Shown here: piece by piece, positions 1 through 6,967 of the stretch
Numbering within the stretch: position 1 is the stretch's first letter
Layout of the letters: each line of letters opens with the position of its first letter
Source of the DNA: Bacteroidales bacterium
Lineage (GTDB): Bacteria > Bacteroidota > Bacteroidia > Bacteroidales > WCHB1-69
DNA: 10,050 bases
Direction: 5' to 3'
Assembly: GCA_031264975.1 (NCBI GenBank)
Contig: JAISDH010000241.1
Location: forward strand, 1-10,050
Translations under genes and position numbers: made by a program
The notes under the pieces: generated by a model
The model's input: only the letters and a program-made list of their open reading frames with translations
Told to the model about the DNA's origin: nothing
The model's database searches: none

Positions 1-3000
1 GTAGAAGGCAACCGTATACGAACGCTAAACAGGAAACTCCAAACCGCAACCGGTATCGACGTTCAGTCCAGCGTAACGGGAAATAAGATGTTCTCCAATA
101 ATGAAATCTTCTTGAAAAGCTCCCTAAACGGGTACGGTCTTTCTACGGGTACGGGTATCGCTTTCCTTTATAATTCCATTTATATGGAGAGCAATGGCGC
201 AAGCGCGCTCTATCTCAAAGGCGACGTAAACAGCGTAAACTATAATAACCTAATAGCGGGCGCAAATGCCGACGTTGCCATTCGCATTGAATATCCTGAC
301 TATGTAAAGACTGCCGACATAGACTATAACAATTATTTTTCTGTAGGTAATATCGGAAGATTGGGCGGCAACAACTTAATCTCTTTACATGATTGGCAAA
401 CTGCCATGACGAAAGATTTGCATTCTGTAAGCGTCCTGCCTTCCTTTATTGATACGGCGGTTGGGTTGAAATATGCCGATAGTTCTACTTTATATTGTCC
501 TGTTTCTTTCGCGGTAAGAAAGGATATTCAGGGAGAAGTGCGTACAACCCCTACCGCAATGGGAGCCTATGGGCTTTCGTCTAATAATCTGGATATGGAA
601 TTAACTGCCGTATTGGATATTCCTTCCGGCATGATGACAGGACAAACGATTAGTCCGCGTGTTGTAATTACCAATACGGGACTTGCCAAACTTGATTCTG
701 CTGTGATTTCTTGGGAATATGACGGCGTTGTTCGTCAGGTTAAATGGAACGGGAAGGTTTTGTCTTCCGTAGAGAACGATACGCTTTCTTTAGGGACGCT
801 CTCAATTGTACATTCGGGCATGTCTCAACTTTCCATTTACATTGCATCCGTAAATACCGGCGTTACGGACATGAATCAGAAAAACGACACGCTTCGTACC
901 AGTTTTTATGCTTGCGATTCGGCATTAAACGGTTCATATAAGGTAGGCAATGTAGCGGCGGCGTTTTCTTCCCTCACCGAAGCCGTTACCAACTTACAAA
1001 GATGCGGCGTTTCCGGCAACGTTCAATTTATTATACAGGATGGTATTTATACGGAGAATATTGATTTGACAGGATTAAAAACAGTTCTGGGTACCCATAA
1101 GTTGGACATTGTTTCTGCCGGCAACACAGCGGACAGCGTTATCTTCCGTCCGATAGATAATAAACCGGTTGTTCTGATAAAAAACAGCACTAACATTACC
1201 CTGAATGCCATTACCGTTGACGCTACCATTTCCAAATCATACGGGATTGAGTTTGCCGATACGGCTACAGGTATTACTGTTTCCGGTTGTCGTTTCTTTG
1301 CGGATACGGTTTCTGCGGCAAATGGAAATCCATGTATTTACAGAAGTCCGTCGATAAACAGTACCGATTTGTTATCCGATATTGTCATTGAAGACAATGT
1401 GATTTGCGGAGGTCTTTCCGGTATTGATATTACGGTTGTGAGCGGGGACGGAATTAAAATCAATCGGAATTTGGTTTACAAGCAGTATGAAGCGGCAATC
1501 CTGCTCAGAAATACGGCGGGAACAAACAACGAAATCCATTTTAATACAATCCGCTCCGGAATGATAAACAGGGGAACAACCTGGTCGGGTATAACGCTCC
1601 AAAGAGCAAACGTTACGCTCAATGGAAATAAGATTCATCAGCAAGATACCAGCGTTCAACACATGAAAGGGATTCTTGTTTATGGAGACGCAGGATTAAT
1701 CTCAAATAATGAAATAATCGGTTTTGCACGCTATGAAGCCAGAGGGATTGAGTTTAATGCCTCTGCGGTTAACCTGTTGCACAATTCCATTTATTTATAT
1801 GGACAGACGCTTCAATGCGGGATTTTCACCAACAGCAGTACATCCCTCAAAATACACAGGAATAATATTGTATTGGAATCGAATATGGGTTATCCTGTCA
1901 GTTTGATAGAAAACAATACGTCGCCGGTAAAGGATATTAACCTGAACAATTATTATGCGCCTGCTTTCATCGGTCGCATCGCTACCGATATTTCAACGCT
2001 CAATCCTTTGTATGTAGAATATCGACAGTTAAATTCATGGAAGGTAGACGTTCCCAATGATGTTGCTTCGGTACAGGTAGCGCCTAAATTTATCGATGCA
2101 AGCCAAAGTCTGGAAATGTCGGATTACAATGGAATGTATTGTGCCGCCTTGAACGACGTTCCCAACGACATTAACAATACCGCAAGAACAAATCCTACGG
2201 CAATCGGCGCTTACGGCTTGTCTGTTTTGACCGCTTATGACTTGTCTTTACAGGAAATTGTTGCTCCTGCAAACGGTTCTTCTGTTTGTGCTGCGGATTA
2301 TGTTCCGGTTAGGTATGCGCTGTTTAATGCGGGAACAAAGCCGTATGATTTTACGCAGGATACCGTATACCTCCATTTTAAAGTCTCCGGAATGAAAGGC
2401 GATTTTGATACAACCGTACTTTTGACCACCGGCGTTTTATCCATATTGGAAGCGGACACTGTCGAGTTAATGAACTTTTTAGATGTTTCCTTTGCCGGAG
2501 ATTATCATATTACGGCATGGATTAGCAGCGCCAACGATACCGTATACACAAACGATACGCTACGGATGACGTACAGAACCAACAAAATTGCTTTACCCTA
2601 CGAAGAAGACTTCTCTACTGCAAACACCCCTGAATTGGTTATTGACAACAAAACAGGAACTCAGGGCTGGCATATTGTACAGGGCGGAGACGCTTTGATT
2701 ACGCCCAACTATGGAACGGGAATGTTTCTCTTTGACGCTTCTCATGGGTCGATTTCTTCTATAAGAATCGGGCAAATAGAGTTGGAAAGAACCGCGCAAC
2801 CCAAGTTGGAATTTTGGTATGCACACGATAACAATGAACCCAACAAACGCGACCAGATGGTGGTTAAGGTTTCATGGAATGGCGGCGCTTCTGAGAATGT
2901 TATTTATCAAATCATGCGCTACGACCCCGCTTATACCACGCCTGATTGGAAAAAGTATACAGTAGATTTGTCTCCTTATATAGATTCTGCTTGTGTTGTT

Positions 3001-4383
3001 GTTACGCTGGAGGCTTATTCTTACGGAAGCGTTCAGCATCTTGACCAAATTACGGTTACTTCCAATCAGAATTTAGCCCTGAACACGATACTTGTTTCCG
3101 ACTATGCTCTCTGTAATTTGAACGGGAAGAAGGTCAGCCTGATTCTTGAGAACACCACCAATCAAAAGGTGAATTATGCCACAACTCCCACCAACATACA
3201 TGTAAAGATAAGCGGCGTTTTCACCAAAGACACAACCATTGTCTTGTCCGGCACAATGGAAGGCGGGCAAAAAGATACCATGCTCATTGTTGATAATCTT
3301 GATTTCAAGCAGGGCGCTTATAATATGATTGCCTTCCTCAGTTCCCCCACTTCCGACTTTGACAGAAGAGACGATACAACGAAAAGAACCATTGTAATAA
3401 ATCCTTCTCTGTCGGTAAACATCGATAGAATATCGGGAGGAAGTACGAATTGTTTATCGGGAGAATTATCTGTTTTCCAAACAATCACTTTGAAGAACAC
3501 GGGAACAATGGATATTTTCAATCTGGGAGTCATTATGCAGATTGACACCGGACAGACCGGCGACCCTTTGTACTTTGAACTGAAAGAAAACTATCCCGGA
3601 ACGATAAAACCGGACAGCGTTGTTTCATATCAGTTTACCTCCGCCTACATTGTCCCCTGGAATCCTGTTTATCAGGTAGACGTTATTGCATATATGTTGT
3701 GTGATTCCGCATGGGTACGCGGCAAGTTTTCCATTCAGGAGTGTACCGATATGAACGATATTATTTTGACGAGCATTGACAATCCTACCGGCAACACGTC
3801 TGACAAAGCAGGTTCAAGTCAGAATATTACATTGACATTGCGGAACAGAAGCGATATTACCATTTTCTCGCAGGTTCTCCTCACAGCTTTGATAGAGGAC
3901 ACGCGTGGTAATAAACAAAAAATCACGGAAGTTATTCCTGCTCTCAATAATTTAGCCGTATTGAATCACACCTTTTCCACGCCTTTTGTCGTCCCTGACG
4001 ATACGCTTTATTCTATCGTTGTATTTGTTGATAAACAGTTGAAAGATATTTATCAACACAATGATACAATACGTACAACCCGTAAAACAGACTATAAGGT
4101 TGGCATGGCTACAAATGAGCAAATACGTTTTAGCATGGAGCAAAACATCCCCAATCCGGCGAAGAATGCCACGCTGATTCATTATTCTGTTCCCTTTGCG
4201 GGAGAAATAACGCTCAAAGTTTACGCCGTAAATGGAATTTCTCTATATGAGAGAACCATTTCGGCAACGTTTGGCGTCAACACTGTTGAACTAAACACGT
4301 CTGATTTTTCCGCGGGCATATACTATTATACCATGGAGTTTAATAACCAACGCATCGTAAAAAAGATGAACATAATACGGTAA
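1..4383 (+). CDS. Giant T9SS-secreted beta-helix/CARDB multidomain protein (5' end missing)
   Basis: The frame is open from base 1 (no stop before the first Met at 88), so this is the C-terminal 1460 residues of a longer protein whose signal peptide lies outside the window. Modules in order, by base: end of a right-handed parallel beta-helix (1-580, N-x-I/SNNEI-type rungs, closing with a TAMGAYGL cap); CARDB/Ig-like domain (586-920); second beta-helix (930-2220, cap TAIGAYGL); second CARDB-like domain (2230-2580); jelly-roll or MAM-like domain starting LPYEEDF (2590-3060); three more CARDB-like domains (about 3070-3400, 3410-3760, 3765-4090); T9SS type A sorting domain (about 4129-4380, residues 1377-1460), with NIPNPAKN, the LKVYAVNG strand, SAGIYYY and a final KKMNIIR. 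Family knowledge: such domains target proteins through the type IX system to the cell surface or medium. No catalytic residues were recognised, so it may be an adhesin or a polysaccharide-binding or -acting surface protein. Function beyond secretion is unknown. Confidence 0.9.
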   Translation, partial: VEGNRIRTLNRKLQTATGIDVQSSVTGNKMFSNNEIFLKSSLNGYGLSTGTGIAFLYNSIYMESNGASALYLKGDVNSVNYNNLIAGANADVAIRIEYPDYVKTADIDYNNYFSVGNIGRLGGNNLISLHDWQTAMTKDLHSVSVLPSFIDTAVGLKYADSSTLYCPVSFAVRKDIQGEVRTTPTAMGAYGLSSNNLDMELTAVLDIPSGMMTGQTISPRVVITNTGLAKLDSAVISWEYDGVVRQVKWNGKVLSSVENDTLSLGTLSIVHSGMSQLSIYIASVNTGVTDMNQKNDTLRTSFYACDSALNGSYKVGNVAAAFSSLTEAVTNLQRCGVSGNVQFIIQDGIYTENIDLTGLKTVLGTHKLDIVSAGNTADSVIFRPIDNKPVVLIKNSTNITLNAITVDATISKSYGIEFADTATGITVSGCRFFADTVSAANGNPCIYRSPSINSTDLLSDIVIEDNVICGGLSGIDITVVSGDGIKINRNLVYKQYEAAILLRNTAGTNNEIHFNTIRSGMINRGTTWSGITLQRANVTLNGNKIHQQDTSVQHMKGILVYGDAGLISNNEIIGFARYEARGIEFNASAVNLLHNSIYLYGQTLQCGIFTNSSTSLKIHRNNIVLESNMGYPVSLIENNTSPVKDINLNNYYAPAFIGRIATDISTLNPLYVEYRQLNSWKVDVPNDVASVQVAPKFIDASQSLEMSDYNGMYCAALNDVPNDINNTARTNPTAIGAYGLSVLTAYDLSLQEIVAPANGSSVCAADYVPVRYALFNAGTKPYDFTQDTVYLHFKVSGMKGDFDTTVLLTTGVLSILEADTVELMNFLDVSFAGDYHITAWISSANDTVYTNDTLRMTYRTNKIALPYEEDFSTANTPELVIDNKTGTQGWHIVQGGDALITPNYGTGMFLFDASHGSISSIRIGQIELERTAQPKLEFWYAHDNNEPNKRDQMVVKVSWNGGASENVIYQIMRYDPAYTTPDWKKYTVDLSPYIDSACVVVTLEAYSYGSVQHLDQITVTSNQNLALNTILVSDYALCNLNGKKVSLILENTTNQKVNYATTPTNIHVKISGVFTKDTTIVLSGTMEGGQKDTMLIVDNLDFKQGAYNMIAFLSSPTSDFDRRDDTTKRTIVINPSLSVNIDRISGGSTNCLSGELSVFQTITLKNTGTMDIFNLGVIMQIDTGQTGDPLYFELKENYPGTIKPDSVVSYQFTSAYIVPWNPVYQVDVIAYMLCDSAWVRGKFSIQECTDMNDIILTSIDNPTGNTSDKAGSSQNITLTLRNRSDITIFSQVLLTALIEDTRGNKQKITEVIPALNNLAVLNHTFSTPFVVPDDTLYSIVVFVDKQLKDIYQHNDTIRTTRKTDYKVGMATNEQIRFSMEQNIPNPAKNATLIHYSVPFAGEITLKVYAVNGISLYERTISATFGVNTVELNTSDFSAGIYYYTMEFNNQRIVKKMNIIR

Positions 4384-4475
4384 CCATATAATATACTATT
4401 GTCTGTTACCGTTAGTATGGAAGCTAACAAAAGAATGATTGTTTTTGTTTTTTCGTTGTTAATGAGTATTTGCGT

Positions 4476-4503
4476 AAGAGAGTGGAAGTATTTCCACTCT
4501 CTT
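4476..4503 (+). terminator. Strong hairpin downstream of the T9SS-protein gene
   Basis: A perfect 12-bp stem (AAGAGAGTGGAA at 4476-4487, TTCCACTCTCTT at 4492-4503) with a 4-nt GTAT loop lies 92 bases after the stop codon. The position suits a transcription terminator or mRNA 3'-end stabiliser. It is followed by only a weak T-rich tail (CATTTCG), so it is not a textbook intrinsic terminator; the hairpin itself is certain, its function inferred. Confidence 0.65.
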
Positions 4504-4542
4504 CATTTCGAAGAGAATGAACTGCAAGGGACAAAGTGTAGG

Positions 4543-4638
4543 GCAGCAGGCAACAAGCAACAGGCAGCAGGCAGGCCAGCCACGAGAGAGAAAGGGCGGA
4601 AGATAAGCAATAGGCAGCAGGCAGGTAAACCACGAGGA
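4543..4638 (+). repeat. Heptanucleotide (GCARCAR) repeat block, copy 1
   Basis: Four back-to-back 7-bp units (GCAGCAG, GCAACAA, GCAACAG, GCAGCAG at 4543-4570) run into GCAGGCC and AGCCACGAGAGAG. A shorter degenerate version follows (GCAATAG, GCAGCAG, GCAGGTA at 4607-4627, then ACCACGAGGAG). The same layout, four heptamers then GCAGGCA then AGCCACGAAGAG, occurs in the opposite orientation at 5089-5042 inside the glycosyltransferase gene. A 7-bp unit read in frame gives a 7-residue repeat of the QQATSNK type. It is probably a dispersed low-complexity repeat. Confidence 0.8.
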
Positions 4639-4642
4639 GAAA

Positions 4643-4690
4643 TTGTCTGAACTGTGATTTAAATGATTATCCTGATTATTAATCCTGTCT
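4643..4690. repeat. GATTA/CCTG-rich intergenic repeat-like stretch
   Basis: The stretch starts TTGTCTGAACTGTGATTT and continues with GATTATCCT followed by GATTATTAATCCTG, that is, two imperfect units of a short motif. The internal near-repetition is visible; that it belongs to a genome-wide dispersed family is an inference from its composition and its place among other repeats. Confidence 0.4.
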
Positions 4691-4725
4691 CCTCTTCCTT
4701 GTATGGGAAGCATATCAATGGAAAA

Positions 4726-4804
4726 GATATGAATGCCCTGACGGGCAATAAAGCGGTTCTGTTTATCTTTCGTTCTATTGACATGAATGCCCTAACGGGC
4801 AATA
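4726..4804. repeat. Pair of 25-bp direct repeats with mini-hairpins
   Basis: Copies at 4726-4750 and 4780-4804 share 23 of 25 bases (core ATGAATGCCCTRACGGGCAA) with a 54-bp period. Each contains a small dyad, TGCCC-TRAC-GGGCA (centres about 4741 and 4795), which could form a 5-bp stem. There are only two copies and no neighbouring cas genes. This could be a REP-like intergenic repeat. Confidence 0.75.
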
Positions 4805-4939
4805 TTCAAAAACCAGACCGCGCAAAGTATAATAACAAATCACTTGCAAATCTACAAAAGTTATTTTTCCTTTTTGCATTTATCGCGGATTAATGGGCGA
4901 CTAATCATTATTTACGTCCTTGTACCCTTCACCGATTGC

Positions 4940-4964
4940 GCCCCGATTGGGGCTTGTTTTTTTT
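4940..4964 (+). terminator. Intrinsic terminator-like hairpin with T-run (+ strand)
   Basis: Stem GCCCC/GGGGC (4940-4944 and 4949-4953) with a GATT loop, then TTG and eight T residues at 4957-4964. This is a classical rho-independent terminator for + strand transcription. It lies about 560 bases past the T9SS-protein gene and just before the 3' end of the convergent glycosyltransferase gene, so it may block read-through into the operon or end an unrecognised small RNA. On the - strand it has no T-run, so it is not a terminator for the operon. Confidence 0.6.
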
Positions 4965-5006
4965 AGGTGCTTCCTAATCCACAGCGCGTTGCGTTGTGCT
5001 GTTGAT

Positions 5007-5894
5007 TTAGAACCTTTCAGGCTTTTCCTTTCGCCCCTTTCCCTCTTCGTGGCTTGCCTGCTTGTTGCTTGTTGCCTGTTGCTTGCTGCCATTTTCCCCT
5101 TGTACCTTTCGTCCCTTCGCCCTTTCGTCCTTTCGCCCCTTCGTCCTTTCTATCAGCATGGCTGGGTACCCGTATATGATTGCAAGCGGGCAGAGAATGG
5201 TGTTGAGTAAACTAATCCGAATGAAATCCTTTTTGGGGCGAAAATGAGAAACCCTTTCTTCTTTCACCGGATAGTAAACCTGTATTGGCAGGGGAAGAAT
5301 GGGAATGTTTTTCCATGCACAACGAACCAATAATTCCAATTCTGCTTCATATCGACGTGTGAAAGGTCTCATTTGTTTCATTTTCTTTAAAGGGTATAAC
5401 CTGTAGCCCGATTGTGTATCGGGAAACTTATTTGCCGTTTGCAGGGTGAACCAAAAATTGGAAAACTTATTGGCAAATACATTTCCTTGCGGCATATTGG
5501 GGTGGTTGAATGAACGGGCGCCTACAATTAAAGCGTCAGGATGTTGTTGCATGGCTTCGATAAATGAAGGAATATCTTTCACGCTATGTTGTCCGTCTGA
5601 ATCTATGGTTAAGGCATACGAAAATCCCCGTTTGCAGGCTTCGTCAAATCCCTGTTTCAAGGCGTAACCTTTTCCTCTATTCTTCGGATAGGAAATGACA
5701 GTAATCCGTTCCTCAAACAAAGACAGTATATTCGCCGTATTATCAACAGAACCGTCATTGATAACAATGATATTGGAAGTGTATGTTAATACAGATTCTA
5801 CTATATTCCGTATTGTTTTCTCACAATTATAGGTGGGAATGATTATACATATTCCGTATTGACATATCGTTGAGTGAATATTTTCCTGTTTCAT
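5007..5894 (-). CDS. Family 2 glycosyltransferase (DPM1-like) with repeat-derived C-terminal tail
   Basis: 295 residues. The GT-A fold of family GT2 is clear: IIIPTYN (17-23), INDGS (45-49), the metal/nucleotide-binding DSDGQH (98-103, DxD variant) and QSGYRLY (161-167). The family transfers a sugar from an NDP-sugar to a lipid or polyprenyl-phosphate acceptor at the inner face of the cytoplasmic membrane; here the likely acceptor is the lipid made by the upstream KS/CLF genes, which is inference. There is no obvious transmembrane pair, though residues 225-248 are hydrophobic. From about residue 249 (ERTKGRKDERAKGRK onwards) the sequence is an atypical Lys/Arg/Gln-rich tail encoded by 8-bp and 7-bp DNA repeats; the native protein probably ended near residue 250. 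The start codon directly abuts the stop of the dehydratase gene (TAAATG), suggesting coupled translation. It is the last gene of the operon in view. No acyltransferase, often fused or adjacent in aryl-polyene clusters, follows. Confidence 0.9.
   Translation of the reverse strand: MKQENIHSTICQYGICIIIPTYNCEKTIRNIVESVLTYTSNIIVINDGSVDNTANILSLFEERITVISYPKNRGKGYALKQGFDEACKRGFSYALTIDSDGQHSVKDIPSFIEAMQQHPDALIVGARSFNHPNMPQGNVFANKFSNFWFTLQTANKFPDTQSGYRLYPLKKMKQMRPFTRRYEAELELLVRCAWKNIPILPLPIQVYYPVKEERVSHFRPKKDFIRISLLNTILCPLAIIYGYPAMLIERTKGRKDERAKGRKVQGENGSKQQATSNKQASHEEGKGRKEKPERF
5021..5150 (-). repeat. Octamer plus heptamer satellite inside the glycosyltransferase 3' end, copy 2
   Basis: In + strand view there are five perfect-register octamers YTTCGYCC (5107-5146). 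Next comes a block of four heptamers (5062-5089; on the - strand GCAGCAA, GCAACAG, GCAACAA, GCAACAA), then GCAGGCA and AGCCACG. Octamer-like units resume at 5021-5052 (for example TTTCGCCC at 5029-5036). In the reading frame the octamers give an 8-residue period (KGRKDERA, KGRKVQGE) and the heptamers a 7-residue period (QQATSNK, QASHEEG). The heptamer block is an inverted imperfect copy of that at 4543-4597. Confidence 0.85.
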
Positions 5895-6284
5895 TTATGC
5901 TGTTCGGTTTTTTTCCATGTATATATTTATCTTTGAGAAAATAATATCATCCTGATAAACCTGAATTTTCACATAGGATGATTTATCTTGCGTCATTTCT
6001 TCCCAGCCTATTTGGTAGTGTATGGCAGTATGGATTGTGGGGATAATGGGGTGAATAAACTTTGCCGTTTTAATTTTCTTTATCTTGAAATTCGTTTGCT
6101 TCAAAAAGGAAAACAATTCTATTGCCATTTGGATAATACATACTCCCGGTGTGATTGGATTGTTGGGAAAATGAGCTTTATATATCGTATGTTCGGGATT
6201 TAATTCAATGGTGAAATCTGCCGTATCTTTATCTGTAATCGTGTGAATGAGAATTGAAAAAAAATCATCTTTCAACATAATCAT
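5895..6284 (-). CDS. FabZ-like (hot-dog) 3-hydroxyacyl-ACP dehydratase
   Basis: 129 residues, normal for a single hot-dog domain of the FabZ/FabA type. The central-helix signature is AHFPNNPITPGV (37-48), with the presumed catalytic His38. In FabZ the partner acid lies 14 residues after this His (Glu; Asp in FabA). Here that position is Gln52 (CIIQMAIE), so the acid is not in the usual place; Glu56 is nearby. The expected reaction is dehydration of ACP-bound 3-hydroxyacyl intermediates to enoyl (polyene) chains in the cytosol, working with the KS/CLF and ACP of the same operon. It could instead be a thioester-binding or thioesterase-like hot-dog protein. Two starts are possible, Met1 (6284) and Met3 (6278). 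It lies 8 bp after the LolA-like gene and its stop directly abuts the glycosyltransferase start. Confidence 0.85.
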   Translation of the reverse strand: MIMLKDDFFSILIHTITDKDTADFTIELNPEHTIYKAHFPNNPITPGVCIIQMAIELFSFLKQTNFKIKKIKTAKFIHPIIPTIHTAIHYQIGWEEMTQDKSSYVKIQVYQDDIIFSKINIYMEKNRTA

Positions 6285-6292
6285 ATCCTGTT

Positions 6293-6943
6293 TTAATTAA
6301 TGGAGAACCGACTTTCCGGAATGTTTGTATTTAGTTTTTTATCCAAAAGGATAATCGTTGTTTTATCTCCCGATGTTTCTTCCATGATAATTTCCGACGC
6401 CAAATAATCTATCGTGGAAATCTTGATTAAAATAAAAGAATATATTTCCTTTACTCTCTTGGAAACAGGAGTTAGTTTTATCCACGCCGTATTTTTATCT
6501 TTTTCATTTGTATAGTAATCTGTTTTAAAATTATCATTTGAAACGAGACCTTTTCCATTAATGGCGGAGACAATGAAATTACCTAATTGTTTGAACATTC
6601 TGTTAGGGCTGCTAACCACTCCTTTTTCATCTTTGAGATACATGTTTTCATGATGAAAAATGAATAAAGATGAAACAGGTTCGGTATATTCCCAACAGAG
6701 TGAATTAGGTGTTTTGTAAAATAATAACCCTTTGGAAACAGCTTCTCCCACGAAAAGTATAGACGTTCTTTTTTGAATAAATCGACATTGTAATGAAGAT
6801 ATTTTTTGCGAAGCGATTGTAATTTTCTTTTCAATATCTGCTTTTGCGGTTCCTGTCAATGGAGTATATCCTTCGGGTTGCGACATGCTGTGGAAAGATA
6901 TTCCCATGAAAATTAAAAGTAAAATTTGTTTAACTGACTTCAT
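6293..6943 (-). CDS. LolA-like periplasmic lipid/lipoprotein carrier
   Basis: 216 residues. The N-terminus is a signal peptide: basic MKSVK, a hydrophobic core (ILLLIFMGISF), then SMS before Gln22 as a probable signal peptidase I site. The mature part matches the LolA fold pattern: an early helix ending in LQCRFIQKR (51-59), like the LolA F-x-Q region, then KGLLFYKTPNSLCWEY (71-86), the family's G-x-L-x-Y-x-x-P...W-x-Y strand pair. LolA proteins are open beta-barrels that ferry lipids or lipoproteins through the periplasm. Aryl-polyene-type clusters commonly contain a dedicated LolA-like gene, so a role in moving the operon's lipid product to the outer membrane is likely but inferred. There is no lipobox Cys, so it is soluble rather than a LolB-type lipoprotein. 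It sits 24 bp after the SMR-like gene. Confidence 0.85.
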   Translation of the reverse strand: MKSVKQILLLIFMGISFHSMSQPEGYTPLTGTAKADIEKKITIASQKISSLQCRFIQKRTSILFVGEAVSKGLLFYKTPNSLCWEYTEPVSSLFIFHHENMYLKDEKGVVSSPNRMFKQLGNFIVSAINGKGLVSNDNFKTDYYTNEKDKNTAWIKLTPVSKRVKEIYSFILIKISTIDYLASEIIMEETSGDKTTIILLDKKLNTNIPESRFSIN

Positions 6944-6967
6944 CTATTTATGTTTTACAATAAAAAA

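Larger units (their letters stand above)
4384..5006. other. Repeat-rich convergent intergenic region
   Basis: These 623 bases separate the 3' ends of the T9SS-protein gene (+) and the glycosyltransferase gene (-). I see no convincing gene. Contents from left to right: a weak inverted repeat GTTAG/CTAAC (4411-4428), a strong hairpin (4476-4503), a heptamer repeat block (4543-4638), a GATTA/CCTG-rich stretch (4643-4690), two 25-bp direct repeats (4726-4750 and 4780-4804), a - strand promoter-like box TAGATTTG (4854-4847, without a good -33 partner), and a + strand terminator-like hairpin with T-run (4940-4964). Short open frames here have low-complexity translations (for example CCLLLVACC and KQQAAGRPA) that simply decode the repeats. 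The region looks like accumulated dispersed repeats rather than decayed coding sequence. Confidence 0.7.

Noticed and set aside
88..90. ATG at 88 as the true start of the T9SS protein
   Set aside because: The frame is open upstream with beta-helix-like residues, and there is no signal peptide after this Met; the gene runs in from outside the window.
4399..4650. 83-residue + strand open frame after the T9SS gene
   Set aside because: Its second half only decodes the heptamer repeats, it spans the strong hairpin, and it resembles no protein family.
4459..4713. 84-residue - strand open frame
   Set aside because: Cys/Leu-rich translation of the same repeats on the other strand; no start context or conserved domain.
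4726..4804. Minimal CRISPR array (25-bp repeats, 29-bp spacer)
   Set aside because: Only two imperfect copies, one spacer, no leader or cas genes.
4663..4893. 76-residue + strand open frame containing two MNALTGN motifs
   Set aside because: The repeated peptide is just the 25-bp direct repeat translated (period 54, divisible by three); no other support.
4940..4964. Terminator of the ACP-KS-GT operon
   Set aside because: The T-run lies on the + strand side only; on the - strand the hairpin is preceded by A residues and followed by no T-run.
4901..5092. 63-residue - strand frame overlapping the glycosyltransferase tail
   Set aside because: Overlaps the repeat satellite and the terminator hairpin; no recognisable family, so treated as a spurious frame.
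6583..6834. 83-residue - strand frame inside the LolA-like gene
   Set aside because: Out-of-frame shadow; the LolA frame has signal peptide and family motifs.
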